DNA from: Phycisphaerae bacterium
Lineage (GTDB): Bacteria; Planctomycetota; Phycisphaerae; Phycisphaerales; Phycisphaeraceae
Reading direction: 5' to 3'
NCBI GenBank assembly: GCA_030426385.1
Contig: JAUHYI010000052.1
Span: 1 to 35,201 of the forward strand
Length of the DNA: 35,201 nucleotides
This document shows, one piece after another, positions 8,563 through 17,283 of the stretch. Every line of letters begins with the position of its first letter. Position 1 is the stretch's first letter. A program made the position numbers and the translations under genes. The notes beneath the pieces are model-generated. The model worked only from the letters and a program-made list of their open reading frames with translations. It was not told the origin of the DNA and searched no databases.

Positions 8563-9290
8563 TATTGACGCAAGATCAAACACGACAAGCCCGCGTGCGC
8601 ATGGCTGGGTTCACGCTCATCGAGTTACTGGTGGTCATCTCGATCGTCGCGTTGTTGATTGCCATGTTGTTGCCTGCGTTGAATCAAGCACGCGAGTCCG
8701 CCAAGCGGATGGTCTGCACCAGTAACCTGCACAACATGGGCATCGGTCTGCATGCCTATGCGACCGACAGCGGTGTGTTTCCGGCCCAGCTCAATGTCAG
8801 TTATTACAGTCCGTATGTGCTCGGTACGAATGGAACGCGGATTTACAACCTGGGCCATCTTTATACCACGGGTATCGTCAAGCCGGTTGAGACCTATTAT
8901 TGTCCATCAGCCGCAGACCCATCGCCGTTGTACAACAGCGCGGGCAACCCCTGGCTTGATCAGGCGACCAGCGGCGACACGACCCGCTCGAGTTACTACT
9001 ACTACTTGCGTAGTCCGGATACCGAATTCGGCGACACCGCGCTTTCGAGTTATGTTGTTCGCAGGCCGGAAGATTTTGAAGACACCGGCATCTCGATCCT
9101 CAGCGATAACATCTATCAACTCGACTGGCTAAACCACCGCACGCCTCCGTTGTTCAACGTCATGCGCGTCGACGGCAGTGTCCGCACGATTCAAGACCAG
9201 AATGGTGTCTGGTTTAACGCGGTGATTTCTACGGGCCAGATCTCATTAGTCGGTGTGCATTTGGTCTTTGATTATTTCGATACGTATTGA
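8559..9290 (+). CDS. Prepilin-type protein with N-terminal methylation motif (pseudopilin-like)
   Basis: The 243-residue product has a type IV prepilin leader: cleavage site before F18 in [10 protein letters not shown], Glu at mature position 5, then a hydrophobic helix and [20 protein letters not shown]. This is the usual planctomycete pattern. Near the C-terminus [14 protein letters not shown] is an H-x(11)-DG variant of the H-X9-DG processing-associated motif. Planctomycetes encode many such proteins, thought to be exported through a type II secretion or pilin-like route; exact roles are largely unknown. The start overlaps the LacI stop. The link to carbohydrate use is inferred from its neighbours. 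Confidence 0.85.
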   Translation: MILTQDQTRQARVRMAGFTLIELLVVISIVALLIAMLLPALNQARESAKRMVCTSNLHNMGIGLHAYATDSGVFPAQLNVSYYSPYVLGTNGTRIYNLGHLYTTGIVKPVETYYCPSAADPSPLYNSAGNPWLDQATSGDTTRSSYYYYLRSPDTEFGDTALSSYVVRRPEDFEDTGISILSDNIYQLDWLNHRTPPLFNVMRVDGSVRTIQDQNGVWFNAVISTGQISLVGVHLVFDYFDTY

Positions 9291-9353
9291 TGCGTTAAGT
9301 GACGTATCTATTTCGGCCTGTCTATCTACCATTACCTTGAAAGGGAGACTTTG

Positions 9354-10127
9354 ATGAATACGCAATCAACTTTTTTCGCCATGACTGCGACTGTGCTGAC
9401 GTTCGGTATGGTTTCATTGCTTAGCTCTGTCGCATCGGCTGACAGTTTTGATGTCGGCCATGACTATCTGTCCAGCGGTGTGGCTGGCACGGATTGGGAC
9501 GGGATCAACAATGCTGGCAACGCTTCGATCATTGATGCCAGTACGACCAACGCGGGCCAACTCACCATCACCACCAACAGCGCTGCTACCACCGGTTGGG
9601 ACGGGAATCTCCAGACCGGCCCAATGCTTTACCAGCAAGTCACCGGCGACTTCATTGCCACCGTTGTGGTCTCCAGTGGTACAGCAGCGAACTACAACGT
9701 CGGTTCGTTACTGGCGCGAGATCCGTCAGCAGGTACCGTTGCTGATGAGCATTTCTTTTCAGCCAACTACAACTTCTTCGGCACCGCGGGTGTGCAACGT
9801 CGATACGTTAACGCGGGGAGTACCACGAAGTTCGACAGCACCACCATCCCGGCCAGCGCGTCGATTATGCTTCGCTTGACACGTGTGGACGACGACTTCA
9901 CCGCAGCTTATTCCACCGACGGTGGCACCATCTGGGCGGATATGGCTCCGACCACCACGATGGGTTCAATGCCCGACACCATCGAGCTTGGACTTGCCGC
10001 GGCGAACTATGGCACCAACAGCTACGCCGTCGTATTTGATGATTTCACTGTGGGTGGCGTGCCTGAACCGTCAGCACTCGGCTTGCTGTTGGCTGGTGCG
10101 GGCCTGATCGTTGCGCGTCGCCGTTGA
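9354..10127 (+). CDS. Secreted PEP-CTERM protein with concanavalin-like beta domain
   Basis: ATG 9354 follows AAGGGAGA. The 257-residue product has an N-terminal signal peptide ending near ASA-DSF (about residue 30). A beta-rich body (GDFIATVVVSSGTAANYNVG, HFFSANYNFF, TRVDDDFTAAYSTDGGTIWA, VVFDDFTVGG) resembles DUF1349/concanavalin-like lectin domains. It ends with the sorting signal VPEPSALGLLLAGAGLIVARR. PEP-CTERM proteins are exported, trimmed by exosortase and usually end up in extracellular matrix. A carbohydrate-binding role fits the fold and the locus but is inferred. Confidence 0.85.
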   Translation: MNTQSTFFAMTATVLTFGMVSLLSSVASADSFDVGHDYLSSGVAGTDWDGINNAGNASIIDASTTNAGQLTITTNSAATTGWDGNLQTGPMLYQQVTGDFIATVVVSSGTAANYNVGSLLARDPSAGTVADEHFFSANYNFFGTAGVQRRYVNAGSTTKFDSTTIPASASIMLRLTRVDDDFTAAYSTDGGTIWADMAPTTTMGSMPDTIELGLAAANYGTNSYAVVFDDFTVGGVPEPSALGLLLAGAGLIVARRR

Positions 10128-10251
10128 TCGAAAGACGCCCACCCGGTGCGTCATTCGTCTCACTCGTCTCGCTTTTTTTACGCAACTCGACTCAATCGAC
10201 GCGCACCACTTGGCGGTGCGTCCACTCGGATTTTGTAACTGGAACGAACGG

Positions 10252-11970
10252 ATGTATGCACAAGCATTGTTAGCGGCGTCGATGTCATGGTTGGCCGTAG
10301 GTCTCGGGACGGCACAGGCGGGCCAACCATCCCAGCCATCCCAACCTCCTTTGCCGTTACGCGCAGGATATGCCGGCACCACCAACGACGATCACACTCA
10401 AATCCTCCTACGCTCCGGCTTCAACACCCAGCTCTATTCCTCGCGGTTGTCGCCGATGTTCGAATTGGCCATCGATGGACAGGGTGAAGTGATACGAGTC
10501 GGTATCGATCGCGAAAAAGAAAAAACCTTTTTGACGTATCTCGATCGCAGTGCCGAACTCGGGTTGGATGTCTATGTCGGCACGGCCTATCGCAAGCAAC
10601 ATGCGGAGCAACTCGAAGCGTTGACCTCGATTAACCATGTCGTGGTGCAAGGCCCTCGGCGGTATTTGGGATTCGGTGAGCGAGGTGTGCCCAGTCCACT
10701 CGAACGCAAGTACTGGATGGGGCAATTGCTTCAGGAAGCGCTTTACATTGCCGAGTTGGCCAAGTCTCGTCCGAATATCCGCGGCTTCTCATTCGACCTT
10801 GAGGCCTATGCCGAGAACGTGATGTGGCGGTATAACAGCAGCTTCGATGACCATACATTCTTCGCGGCCATTCAACGGATGGAGCGAGATCATGGGCAAT
10901 TTTTGCGACAGGCCGCAGAAGCAGTGCCGACCGATGAACGTTACAACTGGCTGAAAATCAACGGGCATCTCGAAGCCTATTTTGCGGCCCAGTCATCGCT
11001 GATTACCGAGTTGGCGATTGAGTTTCGCGAACGTGTTCGGGCAGTGAACGAAGATTTGGAGTTGGGCGTAGTGTATTACGAACCCAACTGGATGCATGAC
11101 GGTTGGCTTCGTGGGTTGGGTACCGAAGCGCAGCCGTGCACGCTCTTCAGCGAGTTGGAATACCACGACGGGATCGGGCCATCCAGTCGCGGGCTGGCTC
11201 AGCGTTTGAAAGACATGGGCGTACACGTGCGTTATCTGCCGGGGTTGCAACCCGAACACTATACTCCGCGACAGTTCGCCCAGGCCGCAGCCCGAGGCAA
11301 TCGTTGGCATCAAGGCTATTGGATGTTCACCAGTTACAGTCTCTGGCAACCCAAGCCTGAAAAACTATGGGGGCCTTACATCTTGCTCGCGCCAGCCAGG
11401 CAATACATTGACGCGCTTCATGAGATCAACCAACCCAATTACCAATTACCCGAAGACAACTCGGACCAGATCCTGCTGACCGGCAACGCGTTCTACACTG
11501 GGAACAAAGCTCAGACGCAACCGATCGTACGCTACTCTCGTCAACCCGATGTGCCTTTTTATGATGAGTCGCAACCGTCCAAGGTTTTCAACGGCATCGA
11601 GTTTGTCGGGCCGGGTTGCGTGGCGTGGTATGCGCAGGAAAACGAACCACTGGTCATCGACATAGATCTGCAACGGCCTGTGCTTATCGATCGTTACCAT
11701 CTTCGCGCAGGGCACAGTCTGACCGACCACCCGATGGTCAAGCAGGGCAAGCTTAGCATCGAAACCAGCATGAACGGCGAGCATTACTACCCGCTTCACA
11801 AAGACATCCTCAACCCGGGTCAGGTCAAACGAGGTACGTTTGAAGGCAGGAACCTGGGCGTTCGGGCTCAGTATGTGCGATTGACCATGAACGCGGAAAA
11901 AACGCCTGAATTCGGCGTGTGGTCGCTTTCAGAACTCGCGCTGTGGGGCCAGGAAGCATCGGCGAATTAA
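10252..11970 (+). CDS. Secreted protein with putative barrel-like domain and C-terminal F5/8C-like domain
   Basis: ATG 10252 is chosen because it begins a clean signal peptide (MYAQALLAASMSWLAVGLG, cleavage after AQA); the frame is open back to 10111 but the added part looks non-coding. The mature part (AGYAGTTNDDHTQILLRSGF..., NIRGFSFDLEAYAENVMWRY, ELGVVYYEPNWMHDGWL) has the alternating pattern of a TIM-barrel glycosidase-like protein. The last ~140 residues (RPVLIDRYHLRAG..., LSIETSMNGEHYYPL, VRAQYVRLTMNAEKTPEFGV) look like an F5/8 type C (discoidin) carbohydrate-binding domain. I do not recognise a named family for the N-terminal domain. The stop overlaps the next start (TAATG), implying coupling to the GH42-like gene. 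Confidence 0.75.
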   Translation: MYAQALLAASMSWLAVGLGTAQAGQPSQPSQPPLPLRAGYAGTTNDDHTQILLRSGFNTQLYSSRLSPMFELAIDGQGEVIRVGIDREKEKTFLTYLDRSAELGLDVYVGTAYRKQHAEQLEALTSINHVVVQGPRRYLGFGERGVPSPLERKYWMGQLLQEALYIAELAKSRPNIRGFSFDLEAYAENVMWRYNSSFDDHTFFAAIQRMERDHGQFLRQAAEAVPTDERYNWLKINGHLEAYFAAQSSLITELAIEFRERVRAVNEDLELGVVYYEPNWMHDGWLRGLGTEAQPCTLFSELEYHDGIGPSSRGLAQRLKDMGVHVRYLPGLQPEHYTPRQFAQAAARGNRWHQGYWMFTSYSLWQPKPEKLWGPYILLAPARQYIDALHEINQPNYQLPEDNSDQILLTGNAFYTGNKAQTQPIVRYSRQPDVPFYDESQPSKVFNGIEFVGPGCVAWYAQENEPLVIDIDLQRPVLIDRYHLRAGHSLTDHPMVKQGKLSIETSMNGEHYYPLHKDILNPGQVKRGTFEGRNLGVRAQYVRLTMNAEKTPEFGVWSLSELALWGQEASAN

Positions 11971-14192
11971 TGTTTAGAGCAAGCATTGAAGATGATGGAC
12001 TTGGGCCGACGGTTCGGGTCAATGGTCGATCGACCCATCTTGGTGGTATCGGCCGAGGATGTCATCGACGCGAATCGCCCAGTCTGTTGGGCGCGGATGT
12101 CGGGGCGTTATGTTTGCTCTGGCCTCAAACTTTTTTTCAGGTCGGCAGTCCGCCTGACATCGACGCATTGATCGATCAGTACGCCACGCTACTACATGCG
12201 CAACCTGATGCATTGTTGAGCACGGTCATCACGTTGGCTCCGTCGGCCCAATGGGTCGAGGCGCACCCCGAACAGATGACTGGTTACGACTTGCCGATGG
12301 ACAGTCACCTGCCCGAGAACCAGAGCCGATCGCCCGAGCCATCGTGGGCTTCGCAGGCGTGGCGTGACGAGGTTAGCCAGTTCCTGCATCAGACTGTCAG
12401 CGCACTGCACAAAGCGTTTGATGGTCGCATCGTGCTTTATCATTTTGGTGCGGGTAAATGTGGCGAAAACTTTCCGGTCTCTGATCCGATCCGTTACGGT
12501 CAATGGTATTGCGGGGATTTCAGCGCTCCGATGCGCAGCTGGTTTCGGGATTGGCTACGCCAGCATTACGCCGATGTTCAATCATTGCGTGATGCCTGGG
12601 GCGAGTCGGCCGAGTTGATCGAATCGGCTGACTCGACATTGGATTTCGAAAACGCACAGGTGCCATCGCGCGATGAGCGGTTACGCAGCGACTGGTTTAG
12701 TTTTCGTTCGCCACGACGGGCGCAAGTGGCCGATTATTACCGCGCGTGGTCAGATGCGATTCAAACGAGTTTGATTCAATGGGCCGATGCCATCAAAGAG
12801 GCGACCAACGGCCAGGCGTTAACATCGACGGCCATAGGGGGTGTGCTTGATTGCGGCATAAACGCCGACACGCTGCAACATCTCAAACGTCACAAGTTTG
12901 ATCAATGTCTGGCTTCTTCGTCGCTGGATATGCTCGAATCTCCTGCGTCTTATGTGTTGCGCGATCTGGGACATGGCGACACGACGGCTATGATTCCGGT
13001 GGGTTCGCTTGGGCTTCACGGCAAATTATGGTTTCGGGATTTCGACAGTCGCACGAGTCTCAGCAAGTCTCAAACATCGCAAGACCCTTCCAGCGTGCTC
13101 TGGAATGCGCCGCGTGATGTTTGGCAAGATGAGCAATTGCTTAAACGTGATGCCGGCTACAGCATCGTCAAAGGCGGAGCATGGTGGTGGCATGAAATCG
13201 TGCCCGAAATGTATGCTCATCCTGAGCATCGACGAGTGGCTGAACGTATCGACCAAGTGGCTGTCGAAGCGCTGCGTTATAACCGTAAAGCGGCACCCGG
13301 CATGGCGGTGTTGGTGGACCCGGCATCCGATTACGCATTGGCCAATGCCAATCGCCTGATCTATCCCATGAATTACGAATCGCGCCGACGTCATTGGACA
13401 CGAACGGGCATGGCTGCCGAAACGTATCTGATTGATGATGTAAGTCATCCTGATATGCCCGACCATTCGGTGTTGATGGTGACCAATGCTTTTGCGATTA
13501 CGGATGAACAAGTGACCGCAGTCAAGCGACAAGCCGAACGTACCGGCGCGACGCTCATCTGGATGGTGGCGCCAGGCGTGGTGGGTACGTCGGGGTTCAG
13601 TACCGATCGCGTTAGCGATATCGTGGGGATGCCGATTCGTGCGCTGGATGTGGAAACGCAGCCAACCATCCGCATGCTTCCCGGCCAGCATCCATGGTCA
13701 ACGATTGCTTTGCCTGACGGCGGAACGCTCGACACATTCGGTGCAGGACCACGCCGAAAAGACGACAGCGCCATGTATACCTTCGGCCCGCAGTTTTACG
13801 TGGATGACACGCAATGCGATGATGATGTCTGTGTGCTGGGTTTGAATGAAACGATTGCCCGGCCTGGCTTGGTGGTTAAAAATAATGGTGCGTATCGCAC
13901 GGTATTTTGCACCGCTCCGTATTTGCATCACGCCTTGCTTCACGCGATCGGCAAGGACAGCGGTGCTCACCTGTATGTGCCGTGTGGCCATGTGCTGCAT
14001 GCATCGCAGGGTTTATTGCTGGTCAATGCCACACAATCCGAACAGCTACCCATAGCATTCCCCACCACGTGTGAAACGATTCTTGATATGTATGACGGCC
14101 AGGTGTTGGATCGCGGGGTATCCCACATTGATTTGCCGATGCAGGCGATGGAAACCCGATTGATTGCATATGGAAGGGCGGAGGCCTTATGA
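11970..14192 (+). CDS. GH42-like glycoside hydrolase (beta-galactosidase superfamily)
   Basis: ATG 11970 overlaps the upstream stop by one base and gives 740 residues. GH42 traits are WLRQHYADVQSLRDAWGE (compare the usual WL..KYG.L..LN.AWG), a barrel strand with GKCGENF whose Glu (about residue 166) could be the acid/base, and a trimerisation-like domain (HSVLMVTNAFAITDEQVTAV, GATLIWMVAPG). No signal peptide is seen, so it is probably cytoplasmic and acts on imported oligosaccharides, unlike its secreted neighbour. Divergence is high and the catalytic pair is not certain; a related clan GH-A enzyme is possible. Its stop overlaps the next start by ATGA. Confidence 0.75.
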   Translation: MFRASIEDDGLGPTVRVNGRSTHLGGIGRGCHRRESPSLLGADVGALCLLWPQTFFQVGSPPDIDALIDQYATLLHAQPDALLSTVITLAPSAQWVEAHPEQMTGYDLPMDSHLPENQSRSPEPSWASQAWRDEVSQFLHQTVSALHKAFDGRIVLYHFGAGKCGENFPVSDPIRYGQWYCGDFSAPMRSWFRDWLRQHYADVQSLRDAWGESAELIESADSTLDFENAQVPSRDERLRSDWFSFRSPRRAQVADYYRAWSDAIQTSLIQWADAIKEATNGQALTSTAIGGVLDCGINADTLQHLKRHKFDQCLASSSLDMLESPASYVLRDLGHGDTTAMIPVGSLGLHGKLWFRDFDSRTSLSKSQTSQDPSSVLWNAPRDVWQDEQLLKRDAGYSIVKGGAWWWHEIVPEMYAHPEHRRVAERIDQVAVEALRYNRKAAPGMAVLVDPASDYALANANRLIYPMNYESRRRHWTRTGMAAETYLIDDVSHPDMPDHSVLMVTNAFAITDEQVTAVKRQAERTGATLIWMVAPGVVGTSGFSTDRVSDIVGMPIRALDVETQPTIRMLPGQHPWSTIALPDGGTLDTFGAGPRRKDDSAMYTFGPQFYVDDTQCDDDVCVLGLNETIARPGLVVKNNGAYRTVFCTAPYLHHALLHAIGKDSGAHLYVPCGHVLHASQGLLLVNATQSEQLPIAFPTTCETILDMYDGQVLDRGVSHIDLPMQAMETRLIAYGRAEAL

Positions 14193-15292
14193 TTCAAGCT
14201 GGACCGATTTCCGATTGCGTGTCTGACATCGCCGACCAAGTGCAGGACTGGTTGGCACGTATGCGTCACCCCGATGGCGGGTATCGTTACGCAGAGCAGG
14301 CGTATCACGATCAGTGTGGCGAAGCGACGGCGAATGCGGTGGGCGTCATGTGGGAATTGGGCATGATCGATTCATTGCCACCACACGAACGCGAACTGTT
14401 GGTATCCATCCTGCACGGCTATCAGGATGCGTCAGGTGTGTTTCACGATCCGGCATTGCAGGAAGACGATCGCATCGACAAAAACCATCCATGGTCAAAA
14501 GTCGATGAGCATCTTGCGGGTTGTTGCGAACAGTCTCTGGCTGTCCTGGGCGAGCAGCCCAAAATTAAAAACACCACACCCCCTATTTACGATTTTGAAC
14601 AAGACGATCCCGACACGCTTATCCCATCGCTCGATCATCGCGAGGTGCCATGGGGACGATGTCACAATGTGGCTTTTTCGCTGCTTTGGTATCGACTGCG
14701 GCACGGTTGTGTTGACAAGCCCGACGCTTTGGCATCGCGCGTTTACGCGTTGATCGAACAGGAAATGATTAACCCCGAGGATGGCATGCCCGGCGCGGTG
14801 GATCACCCGGTGGGCAATCGGATTGCGGGCTATTACATGTTGACCTTTGCCTATCTCCCGTTTGGCCGTGCATTGCCGAACCCTCAATCAGCCATCGATG
14901 CGGTGCTCAACGCAACCGATACGTCTGGGTGCATCGGCGATAAAGGAATGTGCCACATCTGGGATGCGATCTATGTGTTGAATGTGGTCGGCAAACAATT
15001 AGCGTGGAGCCATCGCCATATCGAAGTGTCTGAATCGGTTTCGCGTACAGCCGACTATCTGTTGCGCGAACATCGTAAGCCCGATGGCGGGTTCAGTTAT
15101 CACAGTGACACGTCGTTAACCCATCAGAATTTTATTCGTGCCACGCCACCACTAAAACAAAGCGACATGCAAGGCACACTGATGTCGTTGGCATGTTTGA
15201 ACATCATTGATCACTTCCGTCACAAGCAACATCACCCTGATTTTCTTCAGCCCTGGCTCTTTCGACGGGATGGAACGAATCAAACGTTTTAG
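14189..15292 (+). CDS. Alpha/alpha-toroid (prenyltransferase/squalene-cyclase-like) protein of unknown function
   Basis: The 367-residue product starts with GGAGG just upstream and ATGA overlap with the GH42-like gene. Repeated helix-and-turn units carrying PDGGY/PDGGF and G-x-HD turns (MRHPDGGYRYAEQAY, YQDASGVFHDPA, HRKPDGGFSYHSD) are characteristic of the toroid fold shared by squalene cyclases, prenyltransferases and some polysaccharide lyases. There is no signal peptide. Given the neighbours, a lyase or unsaturated glucuronyl hydrolase-like role is thinkable, but I see no catalytic motif that proves it. It is the last gene of the locus and is followed at once by a copy of repeat element B. 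Confidence 0.65.
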   Translation: MIQAGPISDCVSDIADQVQDWLARMRHPDGGYRYAEQAYHDQCGEATANAVGVMWELGMIDSLPPHERELLVSILHGYQDASGVFHDPALQEDDRIDKNHPWSKVDEHLAGCCEQSLAVLGEQPKIKNTTPPIYDFEQDDPDTLIPSLDHREVPWGRCHNVAFSLLWYRLRHGCVDKPDALASRVYALIEQEMINPEDGMPGAVDHPVGNRIAGYYMLTFAYLPFGRALPNPQSAIDAVLNATDTSGCIGDKGMCHIWDAIYVLNVVGKQLAWSHRHIEVSESVSRTADYLLREHRKPDGGFSYHSDTSLTHQNFIRATPPLKQSDMQGTLMSLACLNIIDHFRHKQHHPDFLQPWLFRRDGTNQTF

Positions 15293-15294
15293 AA

Positions 15295-15388
15295 CCACTG
15301 GCGTGTTTAATCGTCACGATTTTAGTGCACTGGACTGGCTGCTTAAACGGCCAGTCCGGGTGACCGTGGAGAATATTGAAGCCAGTGG
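15295..15388 (+). repeat. Interspersed element B, copy 1 (3' end of the carbohydrate locus)
   Basis: The 94 bp element is bounded by CCACTGGC (15295-15302) and GCCAGTGG (15381-15388). It contains the hairpin GGACTGGC (15332-15339) / GCCAGTCC (15350-15357). An inverted, roughly 85% similar copy is at 28517-28605. Both lie downstream of gene stops, here between two convergent genes, so the hairpin might also aid termination. Confidence 0.75.
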
Positions 15389-15390
15389 CG

Positions 15391-16602
15391 TTAGTTAAAC
15401 CACGAGTCTTTGTGATTGGTCAGATGCCCCACGTTGAGCGCGAGGATTTGCGCGTAGTCTTTGACCATCTCGGTAAAAAAGAGCCACTGACGATTCGGCG
15501 ACAGAAATGGATGCGCGTGAAAACGTTGGCCGGCGGTGCGTGAGATCGGGGCTAACGTGCGCAGTCGTTTGATCACTGCTTTTTCCGGATTGGCCGGGTA
15601 GTGGAATGTGATCAATTCATGTTTTTTCCAGAGATGTTCGAACACATAAAACCGTCCATCGGGATCTCGGCCGGTGTGAATTTGTCCGGGCACGGAGAGA
15701 CGCACTTCCTTGTAACGATCGGTGGCGTAGTCATATCGGCCGAACCAGTTTTGTCGGCGTTTCATGGTCTTGCCAGTGTTGACAAACGAATCGTAGTAGA
15801 CGCCTGACTTGGTGACGACGGGATGTTGGGCAGCGCCATGTTGATTTTTAGGTCGGATCAGTTGCGATTCGGTGCCGTCGGTTTTCAGGGTCCACATGCC
15901 CCGCGTGTGTTCGGGATGGATGAGCAGGAGGGTGTCGGCGTTGATGAAATTGACATGATGGATGTGATAGTCAAGTTCAATGACGTCGCGCATTTCGCCG
16001 GTGGTGACATTGATGAGGCTGATGGTGGTGGGAACATCTTTGCGCCATTGGTCATAGGGCCAACGGTGGCTCTGGTTCATTTTTCCCAGAGCGAGTTTAT
16101 CAGCGACGTGGGCGTGATAACGGATGCGGTCGGTATGGATGAACGCAAACCATTGGCCATCGGGACTGACACTGGTTTGTCCAATGCTAATGCGATCGGG
16201 CATGTCCGCCAACACGCGGTTGTCGAGCGTGTCGATATGAGTGGCGCGGATTTCGTGGTCCTGAAAATAGTAGACCTCGCGCGCGACCGGATTGAATGTG
16301 CTCAGGTGGTTGTAAATGCCACGCAGTTCAGCCTCGCACCACAGCGCCCAGCCGCTGCGTCGAGTGTGGCCATCGGTCAGTTGCACGATTTCGCCGGTGA
16401 CCAGATCGAGTCGGTAGAGCTGCACATAGCCTGTGCGTTCGCTGTGGAAGACGAGATAGCGTTCGTCGTCGGTGATCGAATCGTTGACGTAATACAAGGG
16501 ATAGCTATGCGATTTGCTGGCCGTGTATTGGCGCAACTCTCGGCCGGTGTCGGTGTCGCGTGTGCGTCGCCATTCAGGGGGATAGACGGTGCCGATGCTC
16601 AT
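15391..16602 (-). CDS. Oligogalacturonate lyase-like protein (PL22 beta-propeller)
   Basis: ATG 16602 (MSIGTVYPPEW) is preferred; it gives 403 residues, near the ~390 of PL22 enzymes. The frame is open to 16743, and the extra 47 residues look unrelated. The N-terminus matches the family: G-YPPE, D-DTGRELRQYT, HSYPLYYVN, YLVFHSERTG, QLYRLDLVTGEIVQLTDG. TolB-like propeller blades follow. Gln359-x-x-His362-x-His364 (GQRFHAH) fits the Mn-binding Q-x-x-H-x-H pattern known for PL22; His255 or His260 may be a further ligand. The enzyme cleaves short oligogalacturonates from pectin in the cytoplasm by beta-elimination. It is convergent to the carbohydrate locus and not in the same operon. Confidence 0.85.
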   Translation of the reverse strand: MSIGTVYPPEWRRTRDTDTGRELRQYTASKSHSYPLYYVNDSITDDERYLVFHSERTGYVQLYRLDLVTGEIVQLTDGHTRRSGWALWCEAELRGIYNHLSTFNPVAREVYYFQDHEIRATHIDTLDNRVLADMPDRISIGQTSVSPDGQWFAFIHTDRIRYHAHVADKLALGKMNQSHRWPYDQWRKDVPTTISLINVTTGEMRDVIELDYHIHHVNFINADTLLLIHPEHTRGMWTLKTDGTESQLIRPKNQHGAAQHPVVTKSGVYYDSFVNTGKTMKRRQNWFGRYDYATDRYKEVRLSVPGQIHTGRDPDGRFYVFEHLWKKHELITFHYPANPEKAVIKRLRTLAPISRTAGQRFHAHPFLSPNRQWLFFTEMVKDYAQILALNVGHLTNHKDSWFN

Positions 16603-16745
16603 GCGTGTGTATCGTAGCGTGGGTTGGGCGAATCGGGCAGGGTGAGTGATGATATGATAAAAACTGCGTAGAAAAGGCAACGGATTGCGTCGAACATTCA
16701 GGTTATGACGCCGTTTTGGCCGATTGATGTCACGAGGGCTCATCC

Positions 16746-17021
16746 ATGAACAATTCCAACTCCCGCGACATTCCGGATACGGCTCACGTCAACGGCCGAA
16801 CGATCAGTCGTTCGGGCCCGGCGCAAGGGACAGGCCGAAACGACAGTTTTAAGGGCAGGCCTTGGTTGGCGATTAAATGGAAATGCTGCCAGACCTATAG
16901 CCGGGTCTATCGCCGTGCCGATGCGACAGCCTACGTTGGTCGATGTCCGAAATGCCAGCGACAAATCAATGTGCCGGTAGGGCAGGGCGGCACATCCGCA
17001 AGATTCTTCGAAGCCGGATAA
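16746..17021 (+). CDS. Small zinc-ribbon-like conserved planctomycete protein
   Basis: The 91-residue product has a disordered N-terminal half and a conserved-looking C-terminal half: KWKCCQTYSRVYRRADATAY, then GRCPKCQRQINVPVGQGGTS and RFFEA. The CPKC knuckle, paired with the earlier Cys-Cys, suggests a zinc ribbon in which the usual first C-x-x-C has become CC. I recognise the style from planctomycete genomes but know no function. It is divergent from the PL22 gene with almost no spacer from that gene's longest possible frame. Confidence 0.65.
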   Translation: MNNSNSRDIPDTAHVNGRTISRSGPAQGTGRNDSFKGRPWLAIKWKCCQTYSRVYRRADATAYVGRCPKCQRQINVPVGQGGTSARFFEAG

Positions 17022-17049
17022 CCCCCCCCCACGCCACTTCCCCCCACGC
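17021..17049 (-). repeat. G-rich interspersed motif, minus-strand copy
   Basis: Read on the minus strand: GCGTGGGGGGAAGTGGCGTG followed by nine or more G. It lies directly after the stop of the small zinc-ribbon gene and is a looser match to the window-wide motif. A CCCCCGGT/ACCGGGGG hairpin (17079-17098), like the core of element A, follows. Confidence 0.6.
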
Positions 17050-17171
17050 ACGCACTCAAGCCCTTTGCGTCCTAATAGCCCCCGGTGAATACCGGGGGGT
17101 TGGTGTGGCAGAACTGAAAATCACAATCATGCTCAGGAATTTATGCCCAAGCGCATCACGCATCACGCATC

Positions 17172-17283
17172 ACGCGGATTACGATAAATACTCGCGCGTA
17201 GTTTTTTATTAGCTCCCGGTGAATACCGGGAGTTTGTGTGAAGGGAAATTTGAGGCCACGCGAGTTTTTAATGGGATGGGTAT
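17172..17283 (-). repeat. 112 bp interspersed element A, copy 2 (inverted)
   Basis: This is an inverted near-identical copy of 4890-5001, including the hairpin CTCCCGGT-GAAT-ACCGGGAG (17213-17232). Its outer end touches the stop codon of glgP (17283-17285), so its hairpin is the first strong structure met by glgP transcripts. Confidence 0.85.

Noticed and set aside
10128..10251. Terminator between the PEP-CTERM gene and the secreted-protein gene
   Set aside because: GACGC...GCGTC is a weak imperfect stem and the nearest T-run lies about 25 nt away.
15823..16617. 264-codon plus-strand open frame opposite the PL22 gene
   Set aside because: It is the antisense shadow of a clearly conserved protein and has no family features.
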